DNA of 64,000 nt, from positions 31,208,723 through 31,272,722 of the forward strand of contig CM075103.1 in assembly GCA_037576195.1 (NCBI GenBank). Direction: 5' to 3'. The notes below the pieces were generated by a model. The model searched no databases, had not been told where the DNA came from, and was given only the letters and a program-made list of their open reading frames with translations. Below, one piece after another: positions 1 to 9,867 of the stretch; within the stretch, counting starts at the first letter, position 1; each line of letters begins with the position of its first letter. This stretch comes from Phytoseiulus persimilis. Its lineage: Eukaryota; Arthropoda; Arachnida; Mesostigmata; Phytoseiidae. The position numbers and the translations under genes are program-made.

Positions 1-2439
1 GACTCAAAGATGCAGGACCGGAATGAACTCGGGGGAGAAACTGAGAGGAAACAAAGTAACATCATTGAGTAAGGCTTTTCGGCTGACTAGAAGTAATACC
101 CAGCAGGAGCTAACTCCTGAGTCCACAGCAGTCTGGAAACTGAGACAGGTGTGTTGTTTAGAGGAATGACCTCATTATCGAGCAACGGGCTCCGGCCCTA
201 TCCCGGCATCCGAATGGATTTTTTCACACCGACTACAGAACAAAAAAAAAGCTACAATGGTTCGCGAGGCAAGTCCGAACACTCCTCGGTTCACGTCGCC
301 GCAGCACATGCTTGTGTGCGCGGACGGGCGGCTCAATCTGTCGAGGGCAAACAGGGTTCACCTCCTCCGCGAACTGCGATCGGTGTTTGCGTAGCCAACT
401 CGCATCTCCGAGAAGGACCCTCAAATAACGTTAACCTAACTTTGACCATCAGCAGTTGTGAATAAGAAGCTGGGTTCGATCCTTGGTCATCTGAGACCGC
501 CGTCTCTGAATCATTGTTTTCGAATCATCCCGCGAGCTCGATTCTGTATTTCTGATAGGGCTCTGCATGCAGAATCATCCTCGCGTAGAGAAACCGGCCT
601 CTAATAAAACCCACTGCCTCACGTAGCTTACCTGCGATAGTGACGGCAAGCGCATCTGACTCATGGAGCATTATTCAAGAAGATGGAAATAGAATCTTGT
701 TTGCCTTTTGAAGATAAGATAAAAGCCTGGCCCGTACTGAAACAGTCTAAAAAGAGTTCGCTGATCCAGACACCTCTCGCGGACGCTTGAGGAAAAGCGA
801 GCAGCTCGGACAAATCGGCGGAATACTCAATTCGAGCGACTCAATCATGGCGGCCGCACACACCCTAAAGCGAGTTGCATCGACCCTGCTCGTAGATATC
901 CCTGATGGGGGAGATTCCTCGAGAGATTATTATCGGAGTCTCCTTCCGGCGCTGCATGACGTCGAATTCCGTGAGATCCAGCTGGCATCATTTCTCTAGA
1001 GTCGCCAGACGATCGTGATGGCACGCGTTGCATTCTCGTGTTACCCGAGACTGCTCCCCCTCCCTCGAACCCATTCCTTGAATGTTATAAACAATGCTCG
1101 CGAACATCTATCGCGTCCCTCGGGACCAAAATCGCCCGAATGAATACTCGGGATCTAGTAAGCCAGACGAATCCGTGCTGCAGGACACGTAATCTCGTTC
1201 GGCTTGAGATCAAACCGGAGCTCAGCTGTGATCGCTTGCTCATACGAATCCTGAAGACAGCTGAAAGCTGACTCTCCGCCCAATTCCAAACGACCGTATC
1301 TCGCGATCATCCGACCGTATCCTTTGATTCGATTCGATGGCCGAACCCGACGACAGCGATGTGGTGTTCGGTACCGGGTAAGAATATTCTCCGATAAGGA
1401 TCCGATTTATGTTTTCCATGGAAAGTGTTTGTCCTTCAAACGAACGTATTTGATGTAGAATATCATAACAATGGAATAACAGGTGATGGAATGAAACCAG
1501 CTTTCACCACTCACATACCCACGCTAGTAGAGGCTCATGAGAACTCGATATGCCCATTGTGGGAAAAGCCCACGCGCACAGCTTCTCTCCTCAACTCCTG
1601 TACGTTTGATCAACCAATGCGAAGACTCGTGGAGCTGAATGAACTGGGACATGTCTGGAAAGCGGCGAATGCAGAGCGTTTTTGTCTCATTAATCTCAAG
1701 GTTGTGTCCGTATGGGTATGTGGGTAGAATCGTCGCCAACAATGCATTTGCGGAGGACTGAACTGAGCCGGAGCCTCCTTATATCATACGATGCATCAGC
1801 GCGGACGCTAACAACTTATAATGAGGCACACCATATCTCTGTCCCCCGGGTCTTGAGCTCATCGCTTACTGGGCGACCAAGAGCATTAGGGAGCATTCCT
1901 CGATCTCCAGGATCCGCGACGCTCGAAATGTCGAAAGCGAAAATATATCATCAGATTGTGCAAATTACGGAGTCGGGAGACCTGAACTCTTGGCGGTGGA
2001 GCGGCTTCAGACTATTGACTTCAGTCAATCGATAGTATCTTCATCCTGCGCGCTTGATCGCGGGAATAGGTCCCTTGGAACTCGACAGCGAGGGCCATGT
2101 TTCTCCGAATGAGACTCCTTCTCATTCGAGAGGGAGTCATTCAAGAAAGACTGAGGATCATGGCCCGAAGCAGACGAGCGAGAAGAATGATGAATTAGAG
2201 ATACATATGCCAGAAGGTCGGCGAGACGCTCAAAATTCGAGCACCCAGTTTTGCACTAGGATTGATAAACCTCCGAAATCCCTGAGGAGGAAGTTAGAGA
2301 GCGAAACTTGCATTCGGGACCAGGGAAATTTGGAAAACAGCTCGACCTTCCTGAAGACGAGGCGGAATTCGGAGTGCTGCGTTCTCGTGAGGCCTGCGGC
2401 CCAACCCAACCAGCAGAAGAGAGGATCACCTGACCTTGC
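1..2439. other. No gene recognised (left flank of Copia element)
   Basis: Open frames here are short, lie on both strands and overlap each other. They show no recognisable domain and no convincing exon with flanking splice sites. No tRNA-like A/B box pair was found: a B-box-like GGTTCGATCC near 468 has no matching A box or cloverleaf upstream. I treat this as intergenic or intronic sequence. Confidence 0.5.
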
Positions 2440-2444
2440 AAGCG

Positions 2445-2566
2445 TGTTAAGTTACTGCAGGGATGAACAACGCCAGTGATACAGAGATACAACGAAGTGG
2501 AGTTTATTTCCAAAACGAAAATCCTTTTATAGCACTCTGGACCGTGAGCATGCGCAAAACCCAACA
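2445..2566 (-). repeat. 3' LTR of the Copia element (122 bp)
   Basis: This is an identical copy of the 7253-7374 repeat. On the sense strand it directly follows the polypurine tract AAGGGAGGG. The AATAAA signal lies at 2503-2508. It is flanked outside by AAGCG, which also flanks the other LTR. Confidence 0.95.
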
Positions 2567-2575
2567 CCCTCCCTT
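2567..2575 (-). promoter_or_regulatory. Polypurine tract of the Copia element
   Basis: The sense strand reads AAGGGAGGG immediately upstream of the 3' LTR. This is the expected position and composition of the plus-strand primer for reverse transcription. Confidence 0.8.
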
Positions 2576-2627
2576 GCGCATGACCACTTGGCCCCCGTTA
2601 TCGTATTCCTAGCTTGGTTTGGCATTC

Positions 2628-5195
2628 TTAGAAATCGTCTACCCCCAACCTTCTTCTCATCATGTGGGCGGTCAATCCGAGCTTGTCTCGATGTTTCTTG
2701 AACTTGTCGCCTGTCAAGCTCTTTGTCATTATGTCGGCAGTCATGTCGGATGTGGGTACGAACTTTATGTTCACCAAACCTTCTCTCACCATGTTCCTCA
2801 CGAAATGATGTCGTAAATCGATATGTTTCGTTCTCTGGTGTTGTATTCCGTTGGCCGTCAGCTGGATTGCGCCCTGATTGTCGCATGAAAGCGACATTGA
2901 TCGCCTGATTGAGGCCCCCGGAGGCTCCGCGAAGTTCAGAAGCCATTTTATTTCCTGGCATGCCGCGGAGACACTCATGTACTCTGCCTCACTCGTGGAC
3001 AATGCAACAGTTGGTTGCTTTTTGCTCGTCCACGAAACGCACGCACCCGCGAGAATGAAAACATATCCAGTGGTAGACTTTGGACTTTCCAGACAACCTC
3101 CCCAGTCCGCGTCGCAAAAAGCTTCTATCGGCTTTTTGAGGTTCCCATCGAACTTCAGTTGGAGGTCGATGGTACCCTCCAGGTATCTCAGGATCCTTTT
3201 CACTGCCTTCCAGTGTGCCAGAGACGGGTCCGAGCAAAATTGGCTCACTACCCCGACAGCGTGGCAGATGTCCGGCCTCGTCGTTTGAGACAAGTGGATC
3301 AGGCATCCAACGGCCTCTCGGTATGGTGCGTCGGCAGCCTCTTCGCTCTCAGTCCGTTTCGTCAACCTTAAGCTCGTTTCCGCGGGCGTAGGCACTGCTT
3401 TACAGTCCGCCATGTTGAACCTTTTTAGAACTTGTCTGATGCTTTCTGCCTGGTCGAGTAAGATAGCCCTCTCCTCTGGCCTCTGCGTGATCTTAATTCC
3501 TAGACAGTACTGAGCCGGCCCCATATCTTTAATGGGGAAAACCCCCTTCAGTTTATCGATGATCTCCGTTTGCAAACCCAGGTCGTTGGTGAAGATCAGG
3601 AAATCATCCACATATATGGTCAGCAGCAGGATGCTTTCGCCGCGCGTTATGAAGTAGCAGCATTGGTCCGCCCCAAACTCTGTCAGGTCGAGAGACTTCA
3701 GTGCCTTGTTGAGGGTTTCGAACCATACTCTTCCGGCTTGCTTTAGACCATACAGGGACTTCTTTAGCAGGCATACCTGATCTCCGACCTGAAACATACT
3801 CGGCTGCTCCATGAATATCTCTTCCTCTAACCTGGCGTGTAGGTAAGCCGTCTCGACGTCGAGCTGGTGGATTCTCCATCCTTCCTGTGCGGCGCGCGCG
3901 AAAAGGATGCGGAGCGTTGTGATCTTCACTACAGGCGAGTAGGTTTCATCGAAGTCCACGCCTTTAGTTTGGGCGCATCCGCGTCCCACCAGTCTCGCCT
4001 TATATTTTGTGATGTCTCCTTCGCTGTTCCGCTTCAATTGGAAAACCCACTTCGAGGTTATCACTCGCCTGTTTGATGGACGATCAATCAGAATCCAGGT
4101 TCCGTTCTTTTCATGGGCCTCCATTTCGGTCTCCATGGCTGATCTCCACTGCTCGGCGTCTCCCCGCGACATCGCCTCCTGTACCGTGAGTGGTGAATCG
4201 TAGTTCGTTGTTGAACTTTGACAGCATACACACACGAAATCGTCCATCCACGCTGGCCGGGTCCGTTTTCGATTAGGACGAAACTCCAAGAACCCTGTTG
4301 GCTCGACTGGTGTTTCACCACTCTCATCACCTGTAAAAATACTTTCCTCATCTGAAACCCCCCCGGGCCATGCTTCACTCGCCTCTCTGGGCTGACTCGC
4401 CTCTCTGGGCTGACTCGCCTCTCTGGGCTGACTCGCCTCTCTGGGCTGACTGGCCTCTCTGGGCTGACTGGCCTCTCTGGGCTGACTCGCCTCTCTGGAC
4501 TGACTCGCCTCTCTGAGCTGACTCGCCTCTCTGGGCTGACTCGCCTCTCTGGGCTGACTCGCCTCTCTGGGCTGACTTGCCTCTCTGGATTGACTCGCCT
4601 CTCTGGGCTGACTTGCCTCTCTGGGCTGACTCGCCTCTCTGGGCTGACTCGCCTCTCTGGGCTGACTTGCCTCTCTGGGCTGACTCGCCTCTCTGGGCTG
4701 ACTCGCCTCTCTGGGCCATGGCCATAGCCCATCATCCGGAGCTGCCGCCCCTCTTTTTAGGGACGCCGTCTGCAGAACTTCAGAGGCCGTCTTGGTTTCG
4801 TCGAAAACCACGTTGCAAGCTTTCTCCACTGTTGTCATATTATCTAGCGGAACCAAGCGATACGCCTTCGAGTTTGAGCAATAGCCAACAAAGATGCATT
4901 TCTTCGCTTTTTCATCCCACTTCTTGCGTTTTTCCTGTGGTATCTGAGCATCGGCCAAGCATCCAAACACTCGCAGGTAGCTCAGATCTGGCTTCCTTCC
5001 AGTCCACGCTTCTTCCGGACATACTGAACTGAGGGCTGCTGTCGGACTCAAATTCTTGAGCCAGCACGCCGTACTCACAGCTTCAGCCCAAAAACTCTGA
5101 TCGAGCCCTACGTCTGTCAACATCGACCTCGCTTTTTCCACCAAGGTTCGGAGCGCCCTCTCCGCGCGACCATTCTGCTCCGGGCAGTACTGGAC
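2628..5195 (-). pseudogene. Copia pol: integrase C-terminal part, reverse transcriptase, RNase H
   Basis: The long open frame begins, after the frameshift, with the last integrase catalytic region and the RTLVEKARSML-type segment. It ends at the stop at 2628. Numbered from the codon at 5144, an 18-bp tandem repeat encodes residues ~145-258 as a linker between integrase and reverse transcriptase. The RT shows LDVETAYLHA (about 428-437) and the catalytic YVDD (about 511-514). RNase H shows CDADWGG and STSEAEY near the C terminus. RT and RNase H look uninterrupted. Without the upstream frame this segment lacks its own start, so I call it part of a broken polyprotein. Confidence 0.88.
4371..4712 (-). 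repeat. 18-bp minisatellite inside Copia pol, about 19 copies
   Basis: The plus-strand unit is close to GCCTCTCTGGGCTGACTC, repeated head to tail. In pol it encodes PREASQ with occasional S or L in place of P. Because 18 is a multiple of three and the unit has no stop in several frames, spurious open frames of 100-215 aa appear on both strands here (SPERRV-, AQRGES- and PLWADS-type peptides). These are not genes. Confidence 0.95.
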
Positions 5196-6369
5196 AGTGG
5201 GCGATTCCCTCTAGCGCGAGGAATTTCGAAACCCTTCTATTGAGATACTCCGTGCCATTATCCGTTCTTATCTTCTTCAACTTGAGTCCTGAATCACGTT
5301 CAGCGTACCTGATGAACTCCACTAATTTCTCGAATACTTCAGACTTCATTTTCATGAAGGCCACGGTAGTCTTCCGGGTAAATTCATCAACAAACACAAT
5401 GAAATAGCGGTGGCCCCCGATGCTCACTCGACTCATTGGACCACATACATCGCTGTGCACGAGTTCCAATCTTGATTTCGTGCCGGAATTGGACTTTGGG
5501 AATTCTTTCCTCCTCTGCTTCCCCCCTGCACATGGCCAACACGCTTTTCTGGTGTCAGGGACCACGCAATCAACGCCTTTCACAAGCCCCTGAGCTAGTT
5601 TCTTCACTCCTCCTGGTCCAAGATGGCCCAACCTCCTGTGCCAGAGATCGTACGCAGCGTACGTCGAAGCAGTCAAGGCAGTCGTAGAACATGCTTGCAA
5701 GCGGTAAAGGTCAGTGTCCGTGCAGCAAGCTGTCGCACACACCATCCCCTCTTTGTCCAAGATCTCGCACTTTTTATCTTTGAAAACGACGTTGAGCCCC
5801 TTTTTCGTCAGCTGTTTTACCGATACCAAGTTAACTGTAAGTCCGGGCACGTACAATACATCCCGTAACCTGGTATTTTGGCACTTTCCTCCAATATAAC
5901 AACGTATGCGGACGTCTCCAAGCCCGGCCGACTGAAGGATCTCGTTATTTGCAGTTGTAACAAACCGAGTGCGAGCGTCCTGATTGAAAGAGACGAAACA
6001 ACTCCTCTGTCCGGTCATATGCAAACTTGCCCCGGAGTCGATGAACCAATCGAACGGTGAACTAGACGCGACCCTGGCTGTTGATGGGCATACAAGAACT
6101 CGCTCGTAATGCACGAACTCGGTTTGATTCTCATTGGAATCGCGCGCTTCCGCAGATCGTTCCTCTCTCGCTTCGTAGGCAACCTTCCCGTGTTCTGCAC
6201 CCCTCCAACAGTTTCTTGCCAGATGTCCGTGTTTTCCACACTTGAAACATTGTGGTGACCCTTCGTACGACCGTGCTCTTGATGGCTGACTGCGACCATG
6301 ATCTCCACGTCCTCCTCTCACTTGTCCACGTCCATGACCACGATAACCGTAATTTAACTTCAATCCCAT
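5083..6369 (-). pseudogene. Copia nucleocapsid-protease-integrase segment, frame lost near 5195
   Basis: This is in the same frame as gag, downstream of its TAA. Residues 41-54 form a CCHC zinc knuckle (CFKCGKHGHLARNC). The aspartic protease active site is DSG at 111-113. The integrase zinc-binding HHCC pattern is seen at H244, H249, C277 and C280. The first two integrase catalytic aspartates are in HSD (307) and TDNG (370). After about residue 391 the similarity stops. It resumes in another frame, where the ENG/NG-x-AER-type glutamate region and the rest of pol lie. The tail of this frame after ~5195 is therefore out-of-frame sequence. As it stands the integrase cannot be made as one chain without a frame change. 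Confidence 0.85.
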
Positions 6370-6390
6370 CAGAGCTGATTCGCGCTTTTG

Positions 6391-7248
6391 TTAGGCTTGT
6401 CTCGCGGCTTCACTCAGCAGCCTCTCCTTCACGAGCTCAGTTGTGACCTCACTCTGGGTGATGCTTTGAATCAGGGGTGAAAACTCTTCTGGGAGCTTCA
6501 TCAGGATGAGCCCCGCTAAAAATCGATCTTTGATGTCTGCGTCGATGGCTCGGAGACGCTGGGCCGCCGTGATCTTCTTGTTGATATACGTCTCCATGTC
6601 TGAACAATCCGTATATTTGATGCTCGTCAGTTCCTCAAGGAGTGCCACCTCCCGATAGATCCCACGGGGCTGATAAAGTTTCTCGAGTGTTCTCCAGATC
6701 TCCTTCCCAGATGTGGCGTCCCGAATCGACGAGAACAAGTGGCTTTTGATTCCCGAGATGATGGCGCCCCTAGCGCGCTTGTTCTGATGGGCATCCATTT
6801 TCGACCCATCAACATACTCCCAGAGATCACAGTTAAACAGATGCGCCTCCATGGCAAATCTCCAGTCCATGTAGTTAGTTGCTCCATCCAATTTCTCGAA
6901 TGATGATGGTACGCTCACCATCGTTGTCATCGTGGATGTTTCAGTCAGCTCACTGGATCGATGCTCAAGGTCGAATAGGAGCGCAGATTGTGCAGATTTC
7001 TTCGATGGCTGTGGTAATGCCTCCTCCTCGTCGACGAAAGTAGTTTTCGGTGCAGCTCGCTTTCGCAGAGCTGTACTCTCCTCCCGGGATGGTGGCGATT
7101 CCACGTCAACGCTCTTCATTCCCTCGGATTCGGGTTGTTTTCGCATGTTTCGGCCTATCCGTCCACGAGACACTTTCGCACGAGTATTTTCTTCACGTGC
7201 CACAGCCGCAAGCGCGACTTTCCGTCTCGTCACTCGTCCTGGGCCCAT
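6391..7248 (-). CDS. Copia gag (capsid-like) region, ends at an in-frame stop
   Basis: The open frame is 285 aa. From about residue 118 it has the start of the Copia-type gag polypeptide family (UBN2/DUF4219-like: FEKLDG, then NYMDW), with the usual helical region after it. The first ATG (7248) lies inside the primer binding site. Family members usually start shortly before the FEKLDG motif, so the ATG at 6930 (residue 107) is an alternative start, and the basic first ~105 residues may be leader rather than protein. The frame ends in TAA at 6391-6393. Translation in the same frame continues after the stop into the CCHC knuckle, so the stop separates capsid from nucleocapsid. It is either a nonsense mutation or a readthrough site. 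Confidence 0.85.
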   Translation of the reverse strand: MGPGRVTRRKVALAAVAREENTRAKVSRGRIGRNMRKQPESEGMKSVDVESPPSREESTALRKRAAPKTTFVDEEEALPQPSKKSAQSALLFDLEHRSSELTETSTMTTMVSVPSSFEKLDGATNYMDWRFAMEAHLFNCDLWEYVDGSKMDAHQNKRARGAIISGIKSHLFSSIRDATSGKEIWRTLEKLYQPRGIYREVALLEELTSIKYTDCSDMETYINKKITAAQRLRAIDADIKDRFLAGLILMKLPEEFSPLIQSITQSEVTTELVKERLLSEAARQA

Positions 7249-7252
7249 AACC
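7239..7252 (-). promoter_or_regulatory. Primer binding site, complementary to initiator tRNA-Met anticodon arm
   Basis: The 14 nt touching the 5' LTR read GGTTATGGGCCCAG on the sense strand. This is the complement of the anticodon stem-loop of eukaryotic initiator tRNA-Met (CTGGGCCCATAACC), not of a tRNA 3' end. Priming by a half-molecule of tRNA-iMet is established for Drosophila copia, so this element probably uses the same mechanism. The first ATG of the gag frame lies inside the site. Confidence 0.85.
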
Positions 7253-7374
7253 TGTTAAGTTACTGCAGGGATGAACAACGCCAGTGATACAGAGATACAA
7301 CGAAGTGGAGTTTATTTCCAAAACGAAAATCCTTTTATAGCACTCTGGACCGTGAGCATGCGCAAAACCCAACA
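7253..7374 (-). repeat. 5' LTR of the Copia element (122 bp)
   Basis: This is the upstream LTR with respect to transcription. On the sense strand it starts TGTTGGG, carries TATAAAAG (7332-7339) as a likely core promoter and AATAAA (7311-7316) as a likely polyadenylation signal, and ends with TAACA. It is very short for an LTR, yet both signals are present. It matches the 3' LTR without a mismatch. Confidence 0.95.
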
Positions 7375-7379
7375 AAGCG

Positions 7380-9570
7380 GGGTGTGATCGTTCCCTATTA
7401 CTGAGTGACTGAAAGGGAGATGGCGAGCACCCTGAGGATCAGCATTGGCAGTGTGTTCAAGACATCCTTACCAATCATCTGCGAGTGTCCGGAGTGGAGT
7501 GACGAAATCAGGATTTGACGACTACTTAGAATCGTAACACATCCACCCCATTACCCCGATCTGGCGCCAAGCGGCCCCCACATGTCCACGAGCTCGAAGA
7601 AACAGATGACAGGAGGGAAATATCCCCCCAACGACGAAATGATGAGTGCCGTTGAGGAGGATTTCACGAGCCAAGTTCTGCGTAGGGCCACAGAATATCG
7701 CTTGAGTCGTTGCGCTGACCTTCGAGAGGAGCACGTAGAATGAACTTGCAGTTTCATGGCGATCGAGCGTATCTTTCCGTATTGGGCTCAGCACTGTTTG
7801 AACAGACTGGTATTGACACGCTCAGAATAGTATCCACCCCAGAATCATTTCGAGGCAATCAGTCAGCTAAGATCGAAGCAATCGATGTTCATACCCCGAA
7901 CTGAAACTCCGGAGCTCGATAACGAGCGCATGAGAAAAGTGAACCTCCCCCTCTCCCTTCCTCCTTTCTCTCTCTTTCTCTTTCTTTCTCTCTCTCTCTC
8001 GCTGGCGATTCTTGCGTCCGGAAAATCTCTGCAGCATCGAACGATGATGCACTCGCCCTCGCCCCCCCTCCGAGGGATCATCTGTGTGAGGACATCTGAT
8101 ACTGCTTGATTCCCGCTCCAATATTCCTGAATAACTTCAGGTGATGCACATCCGATTCCCGCGGACGAATCTCGACACGGTGTGATCTGATGCTGGGTTT
8201 CGCGAAAGATCGCCCGATTCCGCTCCCGAATCTATCGTCTTTGTGAGGTCCTGTATAACAGGATAGAATTCATCTGAGAATCGGACGTTCAACACGATGC
8301 TACTCGATGTACGTGCCAGCTTGAGATCGGAGTTCTCCGAACGTGTTTCCGGTGTGCTCTGTATGTGACCTCACCAACGGCCAGTAGATGGGTCGGCAGC
8401 CAACCAACAAGCCAATGACTCCCTCGATGCGTGTAATGCGACAAGCCTGCTCGAAGCCTGTTGTTTCGTCCTGCCATCGCTGCCATCGAGAGCCATTACA
8501 TCTGCAAAATATCTCTCACACTCCTGCACGGCAACAGATTCCCTCAGGTAATTGATATTGATCTTGATTCTGAGCCCGAATGGATTTCTCGTTCTATAGC
8601 TCTGTCGATTGAGCCGAAACAGTTCAGAAACTGATTCGTGCGTGATGCCGGATCGTGCCCGCCCCTCAGCCGGGGCTTTCGAACAATTTTACCAAAAAAA
8701 ATAAAGTTGCTCAATAACAGCTTTGGCTGACCTTCGGCCTACCAGTTCTGAACGGAGTACTAGCTGGAGGCTTGGTCTCTGGCGGTTCCCCGCAACAGAG
8801 GTCGATATCGACCTCCCAAGACACGATTCAGACTGCACGGAGAGTCCGCGGAAGGAAAACGCTCCTTTGCAAAAATCTCATCTACCATACAGAACAGCAA
8901 CCAAAGTTATCGATCCGAGGCACTAGGTGTCATCCATCTGATGGGTGTTCCCAGAAGGTTAGAACGCCGGAAATCATGAATATTTCCCCGCATGCACTCG
9001 CTCGAGACAAAACAGTGAATATAGTCCAACCTATCCGACGGGTAATCGAAGTCCCTCTGGAAAACCGCAATTGAAAAGCCGTCCCGAGGCTGTGACAGAT
9101 GAGTCAGGGAGGGTTCAATTTCATGGAAGTCATCAGCCCTGTATCCACGGAGAGGACTTCCGGTCTTCGCGTGCCTTCAATCATCGAGCGATCCGCCAAG
9201 AATACCATTTCAATTCGCGTTTTTCCCTCGATTCTTGGTGCCTCATGCTTCCGGATTCCAAGATATGTGTAGGACCGATGCTCCCCGCATATCAAATCTC
9301 AGAAGAATACTAATTGGACCACGACAAGCGTAGTCAACAGCTTTCATGTGGCGTCGGATATTGTATCCGGTGTACCTTGCGGAGGCTGTCATACGTTACG
9401 GTCCCTTGATTGTAATACGCATAGAGTGAGTTCCGCGAGGGCCGGTACGCCGAGGTAGGTTGTCATGGGCCCGCTTGTGGCTTCAGCCCCGCGACTCTCA
9501 CCCTCGCACACGGCGAGGGTACGGAGCAGAGTTGGGGCCAACTTCAGAAAGAGCCCGACCGGACAACGAG
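7380..9570. other. No gene recognised; CT-rich simple sequence at about 7,948-8,000
   Basis: No domain-bearing frame and no splice-supported exon was found between the Copia element and the NCS gene. A pyrimidine tract with (CT)n runs covers about 7,948-8,000, and the overlapping Ser/Leu-rich open frames there come from it. The distal part is likely the upstream flank of the NCS gene. Confidence 0.5.
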
Positions 9571-9803
9571 AATGTCCTCACCGCGGCGGTTGATCCGCCT
9601 CTACTGCAGTCAGTGACTGTGTTGCAGCAATAACGACGACGGCAGCCACAACGCTACTGTTGTTCGCCGAGGGAACAACAGCAGGGGGAACTACAACAAG
9701 CGCCAAACAGTTCGGTTCTCGTCGGACTGGTGAGGCGCGAAAAGTTCGTCCGGTGCTGTGGTGCGCTTCATACGTGGACATGGACATCGCTCGTGTTCTT
9801 CTC

Positions 9804-9867
9804 ATGGGTCGGCGGGCCAGTAAACTCAAAAAAGACGACATCCGGGAGCTAGAAGCGCAAACCTACT
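9804..9867 (+). CDS. NCS gene, coding exon 1 (21 codons + 1 nt)
   Basis: It encodes MGRRASKL and the following basic/acidic helix, ending in QTY plus one base before GTAAGT. I chose the ATG at 9804 because it exposes Gly2 for myristoylation. An in-frame ATG at 9780 has a better Kozak context (G at -3 and +4) and would add eight residues. The frame is open further upstream without another ATG. The sequence TCAGT near 9610 resembles an arthropod initiator, but this is weak. Confidence 0.85.

Larger units (their letters stand above)
2445..7374 (-). mobile_element. Copia-superfamily LTR retrotransposon, full length, ORF disrupted
   Basis: The 4,930-bp element is bounded by two direct repeats of 122 bp that read identically base for base. 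They begin TGTTGGG and end TAACA on the sense (minus) strand. The 5-bp sequence AAGCG occurs directly outside both ends (2440-2444 and 7375-7379), which is a target-site duplication. Inside, in sense order, are a primer binding site, a gag region, a CCHC knuckle, an aspartic protease, integrase, reverse transcriptase and RNase H, and then a polypurine tract. Integrase before reverse transcriptase is the Copia (Ty1) order. The coding frame is interrupted by an in-frame TAA at 6391-6393 and a frameshift near 5195. Identical LTRs point to a very recent insertion. Confidence 0.96.

Noticed and set aside
460-485. GGTTCGATCC as a tRNA B box
   Set aside because: No A box or cloverleaf-forming sequence at the right distance upstream.
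4088-4735. Long minus-strand frames with SPERRV- and AQRGES-type repeats, and a plus-strand PLWADS-type frame
   Set aside because: They are alternative readings of the 18-bp minisatellite within Copia pol. The pol frame alone connects to integrase and reverse transcriptase.
7863-8121. Arg/Glu/Lys-rich minus frames and a Ser/Leu-rich plus frame
   Set aside because: They arise from the (CT)n pyrimidine tract at about 7,948-8,000.
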